NCBI GenBank assembly: GCA_905373565.1
Contig: CAJPTT010000002.1
Span: 1-26,330, forward strand
Source of the DNA: an uncultured Treponema sp.
Lineage (GTDB): Bacteria; Spirochaetota; Spirochaetia; Treponematales; Treponemataceae
Length of the DNA: 26,330 bases
Direction: 5' to 3'
Made by a program: the position numbers and the translations under genes. Below are positions 1 to 7,692 of this stretch, in pieces. How positions within the stretch are numbered: the stretch's first letter is position 1; every line of letters begins with the position of its first letter. A model generated the notes under the pieces. That model did no database searches and was not told where the DNA came from. It worked only from the letters and a program-made list of their open reading frames with translations.

Positions 1-457
1 TTTTAAGCGGGCTAAGCGAAAGTGTCGTACAGAAAAAATCGAAACCTTGAGCCGCTGCCTCGCGTACCGTTGCGGCGAGCCGGAGCCGATAGCAGCGAAA
101 GCACCGCTCTCCGCCTTCAGGGCATTCGGTATAGCCTTCCGCTATTTCGAGGAATTGTTCATGGCTATAGTCCCGTATCGCATAATCGATTCGGTGGGGA
201 AATTCGTTTGACTTATTATACTGTTCAATTAAACGGATTTGCTCATCGGCCCGGGTACGGTATTCGAGCGGGGTATCAATGTTGGGATTATAATAGAATA
301 CCGTCAGTTTAAAATGCCCTGCAAGCCGTTTTATTACCGAAGAACTGCACGGGGCGCAGCACGAATGGAGCATAAGACGCGGCGGATTTTCGGCGGTAAA
401 GGAATCGCCCAGTCCTGCGATGACTTGTTCCATTAACAGTTGAAAGTTTTGCTTCAT
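1..457 (-). CDS. queH: Epoxyqueuosine reductase QueH, C-terminus cut by window edge
   Basis: The reverse strand is open from an ATG at 457 to the window edge (152 codons, 3' end missing). The translation has the QueH (former DUF208) signature: a CCAPC cluster at residues 33-37, VFYYNPNI at 53-60, and EGGERCFRCYRLRL near 114-127, followed by TTLSLSPLK. The paired cysteines are those expected to bind an Fe-S cluster. QueH reduces epoxyqueuosine to queuosine, the last step of making this wobble base in certain tRNAs, and acts in the cytosol. The start overlaps the stop of the upstream phosphoesterase gene as ATGA, so the two are probably translationally coupled. About 50-100 residues are expected beyond the edge. 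Family identity is clear from the motifs. Confidence 0.93.
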   Translation of the reverse strand, partial: MKQNFQLLMEQVIAGLGDSFTAENPPRLMLHSCCAPCSSSVIKRLAGHFKLTVFYYNPNIDTPLEYRTRADEQIRLIEQYNKSNEFPHRIDYAIRDYSHEQFLEIAEGYTECPEGGERCFRCYRLRLAATVREAAAQGFDFFCTTLSLSPLK

Positions 458-1605
458 CTCAATATTTTTTGCTTAATAAAAGATTCTATGTCCGCAAGCA
501 ACGTGTGAAGCGATGAGCCGGATTCGCGGGGCAGCCTAAAGGCGATAGCGCCGGGATGTCCGCCTCCGTCCGTAATTTTAAAATGGCTAAGAATCGGGTG
601 TAAATTGATGCCCCGCATTGCTTCGCTTACACGGATGCGGCACTGTATTTTATTGGACTTGTCGGGAGAATCGAAATAGGCGGAAATTCCCACGCCTCCT
701 GCTTTTTCGGCAATGGTGTTTGTCGCTACCTTAATCATGCCGATAAACTGAGCGTATTCTATATTTTTAAAAAAAGCATTGGATTCATCTTCCGACAGAA
801 CGACCGATCCGACTTGACCGGTATATACTGCGCGGTCGAGAATATCATTATAGGCTTTTTCGGTTTCGGCATCGGTGGTTTCCATTACATCAAGGAGCCG
901 CTCCATCGATTCGATTTTTTTAGTATGCCCCTCCGAATGGGTGCTGATCCGCAGCATCAAATTCAAATGTTTGGAAAAGTAGTCAAAGACTTCTTTATCA
1001 TGAGAATTAGAGATGTAGTTACCCATTTTGGCGTCTCCAAGCATACCGGTTAAGAGTGTCAACACCAAATTGCGTGAATAAAGTTCTTCGATGCTGTAGC
1101 GCTGCCGTATTTCGGGATGATTTGCCAATTTATAGCATATTCGGCACAGTATTTCACACGTGCTTGAGGCATGGAGAACGAGGCAATAGTTCGGATCCCC
1201 AATATATGTGGCATCGGAACCGAAGTGATGATCCAATTCAACCTTTGGAATAGTTGGATCGTGCAAAAAATTATAGATACAGCCGTTTGCAGCGATCATT
1301 TCAGGCTTCGGTGTATCCAAGATACACAGCACCTCCACGAAACGGATAGGCGGCATCGTCCCATAATAGACATTAATCTTATTATATTTGCAGATGGAAC
1401 TGAGGAATTTAAGATTTTCAGGCGGCAGGCACTCCAAAAAAATACTGACATGTTTATTGAACTTGCGTAACAAAAGCGCCCCCGCCACCGTCGAAGCAAA
1501 ACAATCTTCATCAGGGGTTTCGTGACCGAGAATCAAGAATGAACGGTGTTTCTTTACAAGAGTATAAATATTTTGCATAACTCGATTCCGCGCTCCGATA
1601 GTCAT
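454..1605 (-). CDS. DHH/DHHA1 family phosphoesterase (NrnA-like)
   Basis: The protein (383 aa from the chosen start) has a DHH phosphoesterase domain: GHETPDEDCFAS near residues 27-38 stands in for the usual HxxPDxDAxGS metal motif, and VELDHHFGSDA gives the DHH motif. A C-terminal DHHA1 domain carries the substrate-binding GGGHPGAIAF motif. The family includes NrnA nano-RNases / pAp phosphatases that degrade 2-5 nt RNAs and 3'-phosphoadenosine phosphate in the cytosol. The exact substrate cannot be read from sequence, and Glu-Asp-Cys in motif I is unusual. An ATG at 1665 would add 20 residues, but an extended -10 (TGC-TATAAT, 1668-1676) would start transcription at or inside that codon, whereas the ATG at 1605 has AGG seven bases upstream. 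The stop overlaps queH as ATGA. Confidence 0.85.
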   Translation of the reverse strand: MTIGARNRVMQNIYTLVKKHRSFLILGHETPDEDCFASTVAGALLLRKFNKHVSIFLECLPPENLKFLSSICKYNKINVYYGTMPPIRFVEVLCILDTPKPEMIAANGCIYNFLHDPTIPKVELDHHFGSDATYIGDPNYCLVLHASSTCEILCRICYKLANHPEIRQRYSIEELYSRNLVLTLLTGMLGDAKMGNYISNSHDKEVFDYFSKHLNLMLRISTHSEGHTKKIESMERLLDVMETTDAETEKAYNDILDRAVYTGQVGSVVLSEDESNAFFKNIEYAQFIGMIKVATNTIAEKAGGVGISAYFDSPDKSNKIQCRIRVSEAMRGINLHPILSHFKITDGGGHPGAIAFRLPRESGSSLHTLLADIESFIKQKILR

Positions 1606-1667
1606 GTTTTGCCTTTTAAAGCATAAATCGGGTGTGAAGTCTTTCTCTTGAGAGTCCATATACATCC

Positions 1668-1676
1668 ATTATAGCA
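1668..1676 (-). promoter_or_regulatory. Extended -10 promoter for the phosphoesterase-queH pair
   Basis: The reverse strand reads TGC-TATAAT, an extended -10 box with a perfect hexamer. No good -35 hexamer is visible, which is normal for extended -10 promoters. The expected transcript start is about 1660-1662, leaving a leader of about 55 nt to the ATG at 1605. Confidence 0.5.
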
Positions 1677-1743
1677 CACTTTACAATAATATGTTACCTG
1701 AAAAATACATTTTTACAAAAAAACCGATGCGATCACGACAGAA

Positions 1744-1836
1744 GTTGCAGCAACCTGATGCAGTCGCCTTCCTTTTGTACGAAATTTTTGAAAAATTTCG
1801 TACGGTTTTATTTAAGAATAGGGCGACTGCATTAGG
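1744..1836. repeat. Hairpin cluster in the 1606-2028 intergenic region (left half)
   Basis: Three inverted repeats are stacked here. GTTGC-A-GCAAC lies at 1744-1754. An arm at 1754-1768 (CCTGATGCAGTCGCC) pairs with 1822-1836 with one G-T wobble. Between them a 27-nt palindrome at 1777-1803 has 13-nt arms (GTACGAAATTTTT and its complement). No convincing gene lies in this region. The 1822-1836 arm is shared with the larger element at 1819-1966, so the two stems cannot form at once. Confidence 0.7.
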
Positions 1837-1966
1837 TGGAGTAGAGCAACTAGCGAAGAATCAGGAGGCTGTGAGACCATTTGAACCGCGAAGAGGTTCA
1901 ATTTTGGTTGAATAGCCTCCTGATTCTTCGGGGAATTTCTACAAGAAACCTGATGCAGTCGCCCTA
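1819..1966. repeat. Nested-stem repeat element, copy 1
   Basis: The outer arms (1819-1837 and 1948-1966) match at 18 of 19 positions. After 16-17 nt spacers, middle arms 1854-1870 and 1914-1930 form a perfect 17-bp stem. The innermost part is a hairpin with TTGAACC (1881-1887) against GGTTCAA (1895-1901), flanked by CCA/TGG. The roughly 53-nt core (1866-1918) aligns with the reverse strand of the element at 22744-22888 at about 40 of 53 positions, although the outer stems there are unrelated. The element lies between divergent genes (phosphoesterase and nagA), so it is not simply a terminator. Confidence 0.75.
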
Positions 1967-2028
1967 TGAGCTCTAGGCTTTTTAACATTTTTTTGATAAA
2001 ATCGACCGAATTACGGAGAAAATCAATC

Positions 2029-3201
2029 ATGGAAAAAGCACTTTGTTTTCATAATGCGACGGTAGTAACCGGCTACTCTTTAATGGAAAACGGATGCGTC
2101 TATGTTAAAGACGGCAAGATTGAGGATGTCTTTAGCGAACGCCGCTTTTTAAATAAACGATTCTCTTCGGAGACTCACATTATCGATGTTGAACAGACAT
2201 ATATTGCACCCGGTTTGATCGATACTCATATACATGGCTTTGCTGGGTTCGGAACGGAAGATAATTCCTCCGATTCCATCCTTGAAATGTCGAAGGCGCT
2301 TGCCGAATACGGTGTAACGGCCTTTAATCCGACGCTGTACCCGACCGATCCTGAGAATATGACCGAATGTATTCGCTCGATTGTCGATGCAATGGGGCAT
2401 GAAGAAGGCGCAACTATCATGGGGGTGCATCTTGAAGGTCCCTTTATTTCGCCGGAAAAACCCGGAGCGTTAAGTCCTTCCGCCATCAGTCCCGTTAATT
2501 TTGGTTTGATGGATAAGCTTTGGGCCGCGTCAAACGGCAATATCGTTAATATGACGGTCGCTCCCGAGCTTAAAAACATGCGCGAATTGGCGTTGTACTG
2601 CATCAAAAAAAACATTGTACTGCAAGCAGGGCATACCAATGCGCTCTACGAGAATATGCTTGAGGGAATGCAGGCAGGTATCTTACACTCGACACACCTC
2701 TTTAACGCGATGAGCCAAATGCACCACCGCAATCCGGGTGCCGTTGGAGCGATTTTGATTCATCCGGAAATGTCCTGCGAAATTATTGCGGACGGTATCC
2801 ATGTTCACCCCGATCTTATTCGGTTACTGGTGCGAGATAAACCAATCGATAAGATTGTTTTAATAACCGACAGTCTCAAGCCGACGGAACAGCGCACGGG
2901 TAAGCTGATTGCAAACGGAGAAGAGGTTGTACTTCAAGGTGGCTGTTTCCATCGTAAAAAGGATGGGGTTATTGCCGGTTCAAGTCTTTCGATGATTCGT
3001 GGAATTAAGAATCTTGTATCTTTCGGCTTTCCCATAGAAACGGCTGTCCGCTTTGGTTCTGCAAATCCTGCGGAAATTATGCGGTATTCCAAGCGCGGTT
3101 CTCTTATGCCGGGATATGAGGGAGACCTTATTGTATTCGATAAGCGGTTTAAGATTCTTGCAACGGTCATAAAAGGAATTTTGAAAAAGAATTTATTTTA
3201 A
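2029..3201 (+). CDS. nagA: N-acetylglucosamine-6-phosphate deacetylase
   Basis: This 390-aa amidohydrolase removes acetate from GlcNAc-6-P to give glucosamine-6-P, the first committed step of cytosolic amino-sugar use and cell-wall sugar recycling. Family motifs appear in order: DTHIHG (65-70, metal-site histidines), GVHLEGPFISPEKPGA (132-147, with the metal-binding Glu), QAGHTNA (199-205), STHLFNAMSQMHHRNPG (221-237), ADGIHVHP, and LITDSL (278-283) with the catalytic Asp281. Length is standard for the family. An upstream in-frame extension to 1966 exists, but the ATG at 2029 has GGAG about 10 nt upstream and begins exactly where family members begin. nagB, encoding the next enzyme, follows after 90 nt. 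Confidence 0.95.
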   Translation: MEKALCFHNATVVTGYSLMENGCVYVKDGKIEDVFSERRFLNKRFSSETHIIDVEQTYIAPGLIDTHIHGFAGFGTEDNSSDSILEMSKALAEYGVTAFNPTLYPTDPENMTECIRSIVDAMGHEEGATIMGVHLEGPFISPEKPGALSPSAISPVNFGLMDKLWAASNGNIVNMTVAPELKNMRELALYCIKKNIVLQAGHTNALYENMLEGMQAGILHSTHLFNAMSQMHHRNPGAVGAILIHPEMSCEIIADGIHVHPDLIRLLVRDKPIDKIVLITDSLKPTEQRTGKLIANGEEVVLQGGCFHRKKDGVIAGSSLSMIRGIKNLVSFGFPIETAVRFGSANPAEIMRYSKRGSLMPGYEGDLIVFDKRFKILATVIKGILKKNLF

Positions 3202-3291
3202 AGAAGAAAATTGCAGTGAGTATCTAAAATATGATTCATACTTTTAGAATGTCGCGACTGTTTCCTGCAAATGTTTTTATAGGAGGATGTT

Positions 3292-4098
3292 ATGCGGTTA
3301 ATTATAAAACCCTGTTATGATGCCTGTTCAGTATGGGCTGCGGACTACATTTGTAAAAAAATTACGGACTTTGCACCGACTGCTTCAAAACCGTTCGTTC
3401 TCGGCTTGCCGACGGGTTCTACACCGCTCGGTGTCTACAAAGAATTGATTAAACGGCATCGGGAAGGGAAGATTTCGTTTAGACACGTGGTTACTTTTAA
3501 TATGGATGAATATGTCGGTTTGTCCCCCGACCATCCGCAGAGTTACCACTATTTTATGCATGAAAATTTTTTTAAACACATCGATATCGATCTTGCAAAT
3601 ATCCATATTTTAGATGGCATGGCGAAAGATCCCAAGACGGAATGCGAAAAATACGAAGCGGCAATTGCGCAATACGGCAAAATCCATTTATTTATGGGTG
3701 GAGTCGGAGCTGACGGGCATATCGCTTTTAATGAACCGGGGTCTTCCCTTTCGTCCCGTACGCGTCAAAAAACACTGACGCAGGATACGATTGCGATGAA
3801 TGCCCGCTTTTTTAACGGCGATACGGCGGCGGTTCCCAAAACAGCGCTTACCGTCGGCATCGGTACCATTACCGATGCCGAGGAGGTGATGATTCTTGCG
3901 ACAGGTTACAACAAAGCACGGGCAGTGCGCTATGCGGTGGAGGGAAGCGTCAATCATATCTGGACGATTTCTGCGCTCCAGCTGCATCCACATGCAATCA
4001 TCGTATGCGACGAACCGGCTACCGATGAACTCCGTGTCGGAACCGTCCGGTATTTTAAAGATATAGAAGCTTCAATTCCAGCAGTCGACGCAAAATAA
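3292..4098 (+). CDS. nagB: Glucosamine-6-phosphate deaminase
   Basis: This 268-aa enzyme converts glucosamine-6-P to fructose-6-P and ammonia, feeding amino sugars into glycolysis. Key residues fall at the same numbers as in the E. coli enzyme: Asp72 in FNMDEYVGL, and Asp141, His143 and Glu148 in GVGADGHIAFNEPGSSLSSRTR. The phosphate-binding LPTGSTP loop is at 39-45. A strong Shine-Dalgarno (AGGAGG) precedes the ATG by 6 nt. It directly follows nagA and is followed after 2 nt by the AI-2E-family gene, so these genes are very probably co-transcribed. No adjacent PTS or kinase gene for GlcNAc uptake is in the window. Confidence 0.96.
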   Translation: MRLIIKPCYDACSVWAADYICKKITDFAPTASKPFVLGLPTGSTPLGVYKELIKRHREGKISFRHVVTFNMDEYVGLSPDHPQSYHYFMHENFFKHIDIDLANIHILDGMAKDPKTECEKYEAAIAQYGKIHLFMGGVGADGHIAFNEPGSSLSSRTRQKTLTQDTIAMNARFFNGDTAAVPKTALTVGIGTITDAEEVMILATGYNKARAVRYAVEGSVNHIWTISALQLHPHAIIVCDEPATDELRVGTVRYFKDIEASIPAVDAK

Positions 4099-4100
4099 GA

Positions 4101-5189
4101 ATGCAGAAATCGCTCAAGTTTCAAACAGTTTCTTTTTTTATCATACTGGCAATTACGGTCGTATTGGTAGCACGGGTTTTTTTGCCCTATGCGAGCGTGC
4201 TGTTATGGTCGGCTATTCTCTACATTATGTTCGGGCCGCTGTATCATAAACTGCTTAAAAAGCTGAAGCCTGAATCACGATGGTTTAAAATGCAGCAAAG
4301 AATTATCGCCGCTGCATTTTCAGTAGGTATTATCATACTGGTTGCCGGAATCCTGTTCTTTTTCGCCATAAAGTTGATTGGACAGGGGCATATGTTCGTA
4401 AAGAAAATGATGAACTTTTTCGTTACGCATCCACAGTTATTTAGAATGGAAAAAGACGCGCCGCTCAACGAATTGGTCATGCAGATTTCGATGGGAACAA
4501 TCGATCTTTCGGTATTCGACTTTAAAAAAGAGCTGATGAATTTTTTTATTCAATATGCGAATACGATTGTCCGCTATGCAACGAGTATTGCAAAAAATAT
4601 CGGTAATTTTGTGCTTTCGCTCTTGTTCATGTGTTTCGCGCTTTATTTCCTGTTTATCGACGGGCAATACCTCGGTTCGGTGTTTGTAACGGCTATTCCG
4701 ATTCAGGTGTCGGAAGGTCAAAAATTGGCGGCAAAGATAAAGGACACGATTACCAATCTTTTTATGGGATACTTTCTCGTTTCGATATGTCAGTTTGCTG
4801 CGGCGTTTATCGTATACACCATTTTTCAAGTAGAAGGCGCACTGCTTTTATCATTTTTAACTTTTTTCAGCTCATTTTTACCCTTTTTCGGATGCGCATT
4901 GGTATGGGCGCCGCTTGGAATCGAAATACTGTTGACAGCAGGTCTGCTTAAAGGAATTCTCTTTTGGTGCGTCGCAGGTTTTTTTATCAGTTCGGTTGAT
5001 AACTTTTTACGACCGATGTTTTTAAAAGATCGGATTCAAATCCATCCGTTGCTGATCTTCTTTTCGATACTCGGCGGTATTCGCTTTTTTAAGCTGAATG
5101 GCATTGTGCTTGGGCCGTTGTTCGTTATCCTCTTTTTTACATTGATTGATATTGCGCGGACTTCGGACAGTACGGATATTGAAGAGTAG
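4101..5189 (+). CDS. AI-2E family transporter (PerM/UPF0118-type membrane protein)
   Basis: A 362-aa inner-membrane protein with the layout of the AI-2E exporter family: two hydrophobic segments at the N-terminus (about residues 10-47), another near 70-92, a mostly soluble stretch (about 95-145) and a cluster of strong hydrophobic segments from 155 to the C-terminus. The family is diverse, and members have been linked to autoinducer-2 export, Na+/H+ antiport or unknown solutes, so the substrate here is open. It starts 2 nt after the nagB stop and ends 9 nt before the DAHP synthase gene. This placement fits translational coupling but does not prove a role in amino-sugar metabolism. Confidence 0.85.
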   Translation: MQKSLKFQTVSFFIILAITVVLVARVFLPYASVLLWSAILYIMFGPLYHKLLKKLKPESRWFKMQQRIIAAAFSVGIIILVAGILFFFAIKLIGQGHMFVKKMMNFFVTHPQLFRMEKDAPLNELVMQISMGTIDLSVFDFKKELMNFFIQYANTIVRYATSIAKNIGNFVLSLLFMCFALYFLFIDGQYLGSVFVTAIPIQVSEGQKLAAKIKDTITNLFMGYFLVSICQFAAAFIVYTIFQVEGALLLSFLTFFSSFLPFFGCALVWAPLGIEILLTAGLLKGILFWCVAGFFISSVDNFLRPMFLKDRIQIHPLLIFFSILGGIRFFKLNGIVLGPLFVILFFTLIDIARTSDSTDIEE

Positions 5190-5198
5190 CTTAGGACT

Positions 5199-6257
5199 AT
5201 GAACGATCGTCCGCTGTTACACAATCAACGTATTGAGCGAATTCATCCGTTGGTTTCCCCGCAGCAGATGCACAAAAAAATTCCCGTGTTGGAAAAAGCG
5301 TACCAAACGGTGTTAGCCGGACGGAAAGAGGTGGAAGCGATTTTGTCCGGCGCCGACAACCGGTTTTTACTGATCGTCGGTCCGTGTTCCATCCACGATC
5401 CGATATCTGCGATGGATTATGCGAACCGGTTAGTGCGTCTGCGAACAAAATACCGTGATACCTTTTGTATTATTATGCGGGTGTACTTTGAAAAACCGCG
5501 TACCGGTTTGGGCTGGCGCGGTTTGATTGTAGAACCTGCGCTTGATGGGATTATTAATATTACCGGTGGGCTGGAGACGGCGCGCAAAACATTGAGCGCT
5601 ATTACCGAGCTGGGGCTGCCGGCCGCTTCGGAGCTGCTCGACCCTATTGTGCCGCAATATACTGCGGATTTTATCAGCTGGGCGTCTATCGGTGCGCGTT
5701 CCGCCGAAAGTCAGATACATCGGGAACTTGCTTCGGGGCTGTCGATGCCGGTCGGTTTTAAGAACCCTACCGACGGTGATATCAGCACGGCGATAAACGC
5801 GATTGTTTCCGCACGAGAACCGCATGCCTTTCTCGGCATTATGCAGAACGGCAGCCCCGCAGTGATGCATACGAGCGGCAATGAATACGCGCACCTCGTA
5901 TTGAGGGGCAGCGTATATGGAGCAAACTGCGACAGGGCTTCAATTGAAGAAAGCTGTCGCCTCTTGGCGGAACAAAGCATACAGCCGACGATATTAATTG
6001 ACTGTTCACACGGCAACTCACAACGACAGCCCGAAAAGCAGCGGGACATCCTGCTTGAAAGCCTCCGGTTGAGGTTGGAAACGCCGCAGATTGAAGCAAT
6101 CCGCGGCTGTATGCTCGAAAGTTTTATTCAGGCAGGAACCGTCTCACTGGAGCATTGTTCCGAAAAGAGCGAATACGGCAAATCAATTACCGACCCGTGC
6201 ATGAGCTGGGAAATGACCGAGGCGCTTCTCGCCGAAGCCGCGGATATATGGAGATAG
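5199..6257 (+). CDS. 3-deoxy-7-phosphoheptulonate (DAHP) synthase, type I-alpha
   Basis: This 352-aa protein condenses phosphoenolpyruvate with erythrose-4-P, the entry step of the shikimate pathway. Class I-alpha (AroF/G/H-like) motifs are present: GPCSIHD at 61-67 (metal Cys63), EKPRTGLGWRG at 98-108, GARSAESQIHRE at 165-176, GFKNPTDGD at 186-194, DCSHGNS at 268-274 (metal His271), ES at 307-308 and DPCMSW at 332-337. Two positions differ from the common consensus: Ser168 for Thr in GART and Pro190 for Gly in FKNGTDG. Feedback specificity (Phe, Tyr or Trp) cannot be assigned, so no gene symbol is given. No other shikimate gene is adjacent. It is packed between the AI-2E gene (9-nt gap) and rnhA (4-nt gap). 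Confidence 0.94.
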   Translation: MNDRPLLHNQRIERIHPLVSPQQMHKKIPVLEKAYQTVLAGRKEVEAILSGADNRFLLIVGPCSIHDPISAMDYANRLVRLRTKYRDTFCIIMRVYFEKPRTGLGWRGLIVEPALDGIINITGGLETARKTLSAITELGLPAASELLDPIVPQYTADFISWASIGARSAESQIHRELASGLSMPVGFKNPTDGDISTAINAIVSAREPHAFLGIMQNGSPAVMHTSGNEYAHLVLRGSVYGANCDRASIEESCRLLAEQSIQPTILIDCSHGNSQRQPEKQRDILLESLRLRLETPQIEAIRGCMLESFIQAGTVSLEHCSEKSEYGKSITDPCMSWEMTEALLAEAADIWR

Positions 6258-6261
6258 TTTT

Positions 6262-6744
6262 ATGACAGCAAAAATTAAATTGTACACCGATGGAGCATGC
6301 TCTCAAAATCCCGGGCCGGGCGGCTGGGCATTTGTGATGATTCTTAAAGACAGTGCAGGCGAGCAGCAGGAACAGGAATTACTGCGGGGTTCCGGCGGAG
6401 AAAAACTGACAACGAACAATCGAATGGAATTACTGGCGGTTATTCAAGCGCTTATTGCCTATAAGGAAAAGATATTACCCCGCTATGCCGATTGTCCGGT
6501 AACCTTGCATACGGATTCCCAGTATGTGCAGCAGGGGATTTCTTCATGGATAAAAAAGTGGAAGCTGAACGGCTGGAGAACAGCTGCTCGGGAACCGGTA
6601 AAAAACCAAGACCTGTGGCAGCAGCTCGATGGGCTTGCTTCTCAAGTCAGCCTTGAATGGATGTGGGTAAAAGGGCATGCCGGTAACCGCTACAATGAAC
6701 TGTGCGACACTCTTGCCGTAGAAGCGTCGAAAAAAGCGAACTAA
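6262..6744 (+). CDS. rnhA: Ribonuclease HI
   Basis: This 160-aa protein cleaves RNA in RNA-DNA hybrids, removing primers and R-loops. The full active site is visible: Asp10 in YTDGACSQNPGPGGW, Glu56 in NNRMELLAV, Asp85 in HTDSQYV, His139 in VKGHAGN and Asp149 in NELCDTLA. The basic-protrusion region (IKKWKLNGWRTA, 97-108) is present, as in the bacterial type with a handle. Length is normal. It starts 4 nt after the DAHP synthase stop and lies 50 nt before the sirtuin gene, so it is likely part of the same transcript. Confidence 0.97.
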   Translation: MTAKIKLYTDGACSQNPGPGGWAFVMILKDSAGEQQEQELLRGSGGEKLTTNNRMELLAVIQALIAYKEKILPRYADCPVTLHTDSQYVQQGISSWIKKWKLNGWRTAAREPVKNQDLWQQLDGLASQVSLEWMWVKGHAGNRYNELCDTLAVEASKKAN

Positions 6745-6794
6745 TCTAAGGTATTTCGATTTTCCGTAACGGTCACATAAAAGGGAGAAATAGT

Positions 6795-7544
6795 ATGAAA
6801 AACGAAACAACATATCAAGAATTGGCGGATCGTATCGCGGCGGCGCAGCATTGTGTTGCGTTTACGGGTGCGGGAGTCAGCACCTTATCCGGCATCAGGG
6901 ATTTTAGGGGTAAGAACGGACTTTATACGTTGCCCGAAACCGATAAGATGTTCGATATCGAAGTGTTTAGAGAAACGCCGTCCGTGTACTACCGGCTTGC
7001 AAAGGAATTTATCTACGGATTGCCGGACAAAGAACCGTCGATTGTGCATCAGGTACTTGCCGGATTGGAATCCCGCGGAATATTAAAGGCGCTCATTACC
7101 CAAAATATCGACTTATTGCACCAGAAAGCCGGAAGTAAGCACGTGATAGAAGTGCACGGTTCTCCTTCTCGGCATAGCTGTACGCATTGTTCCTATAGTA
7201 CAACCTTTGAAGATGTCGTCGAGGTTGCCCGTAAGGGAGAGGTACCGCTCTGTCCGAAATGCGGTCATGCATTAAAGCCGGATATTACGTTTTTCGGCGA
7301 AGCGCTCCCGTTTGCGGCGATAACGGAGGCTCAACAGGAATGCGATAGAGCGGACTTACTGCTGGTATTGGGAAGCAGTCTCACCGTGTATCCGGCTGCA
7401 GCGTTGCCGCAACTGACCCTGAAAGCGGGCGGCGCGGTGGCCATCGTTAACGAACAGCCGACATATTTTGACGATTATGCAATTCTCCGGTGTACCGATT
7501 TGCAGGAATGTTTTGAATACCTTGAGCATGCGCTGCTTGGATAG
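6795..7544 (+). CDS. Sir2-family NAD-dependent protein deacylase
   Basis: This 249-aa sirtuin uses NAD+ to remove acyl groups from lysines, giving nicotinamide and O-acyl-ADP-ribose. Visible motifs are GAGVSTLSGIRDFRG at 25-39 (NAD binding), QNID at 103-106, the catalytic His121 in VEVHGS-type context, and a structural zinc site with Cys129, Cys132, Cys153 and Cys156. TFFGEALP (165-172) and LGSSLTVYPAA (192-202) complete the fold. It resembles CobB-type enzymes in length. A Shine-Dalgarno GGGAGA lies before the start. It is the last gene of the plus-strand run beginning at nagA. A link to acetyl or GlcNAc metabolism is possible but only inferred from position. Confidence 0.94.
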   Translation: MKNETTYQELADRIAAAQHCVAFTGAGVSTLSGIRDFRGKNGLYTLPETDKMFDIEVFRETPSVYYRLAKEFIYGLPDKEPSIVHQVLAGLESRGILKALITQNIDLLHQKAGSKHVIEVHGSPSRHSCTHCSYSTTFEDVVEVARKGEVPLCPKCGHALKPDITFFGEALPFAAITEAQQECDRADLLLVLGSSLTVYPAAALPQLTLKAGGAVAIVNEQPTYFDDYAILRCTDLQECFEYLEHALLG

Positions 7545-7605
7545 TGCGGGAACTCCATCTGCATATATTTTGAAAAATTTTTGCTGGTAAAAAGCACAAA
7601 GCGAT

Positions 7606-7613
7606 GATATACT
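7606..7613 (+). promoter_or_regulatory. Possible extended -10 promoter for the ABC sugar-binding gene
   Basis: TGA-TATACT lies about 80 nt upstream of the ATG at 7693, with no clear -35 hexamer. A short inverted repeat (AATTCA-tatc-TGAATT, 7648-7663) sits between it and the Shine-Dalgarno AGGAGGATGAG and could be an operator. The 148-nt gap after the sirtuin gene supports a separate promoter here. Confidence 0.3.
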
Positions 7614-7692
7614 ATTTTATATCTACCATATTTAAAGTTGGCAATTGAAAATTCATATCTGAATTGACAGTTGTCTGCCTGAGGAGGATGAG

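Noticed and set aside
22..436. Plus-strand reading frames at the left edge
   Set aside because: They lie opposite queH, whose reverse-strand translation has clear family motifs; the plus-strand products resemble nothing.
1754..1963. CRISPR array suggested by repeated CCTGATGCAGTCGCC
   Set aside because: Only two direct copies plus one inverted copy at uneven spacing; this is an inverted-repeat structure, and no cas genes are present.
1691..2030. Reading frames on both strands in the gap before nagA
   Set aside because: They are by-products of the inverted repeats, with no ribosome sites or domain features.
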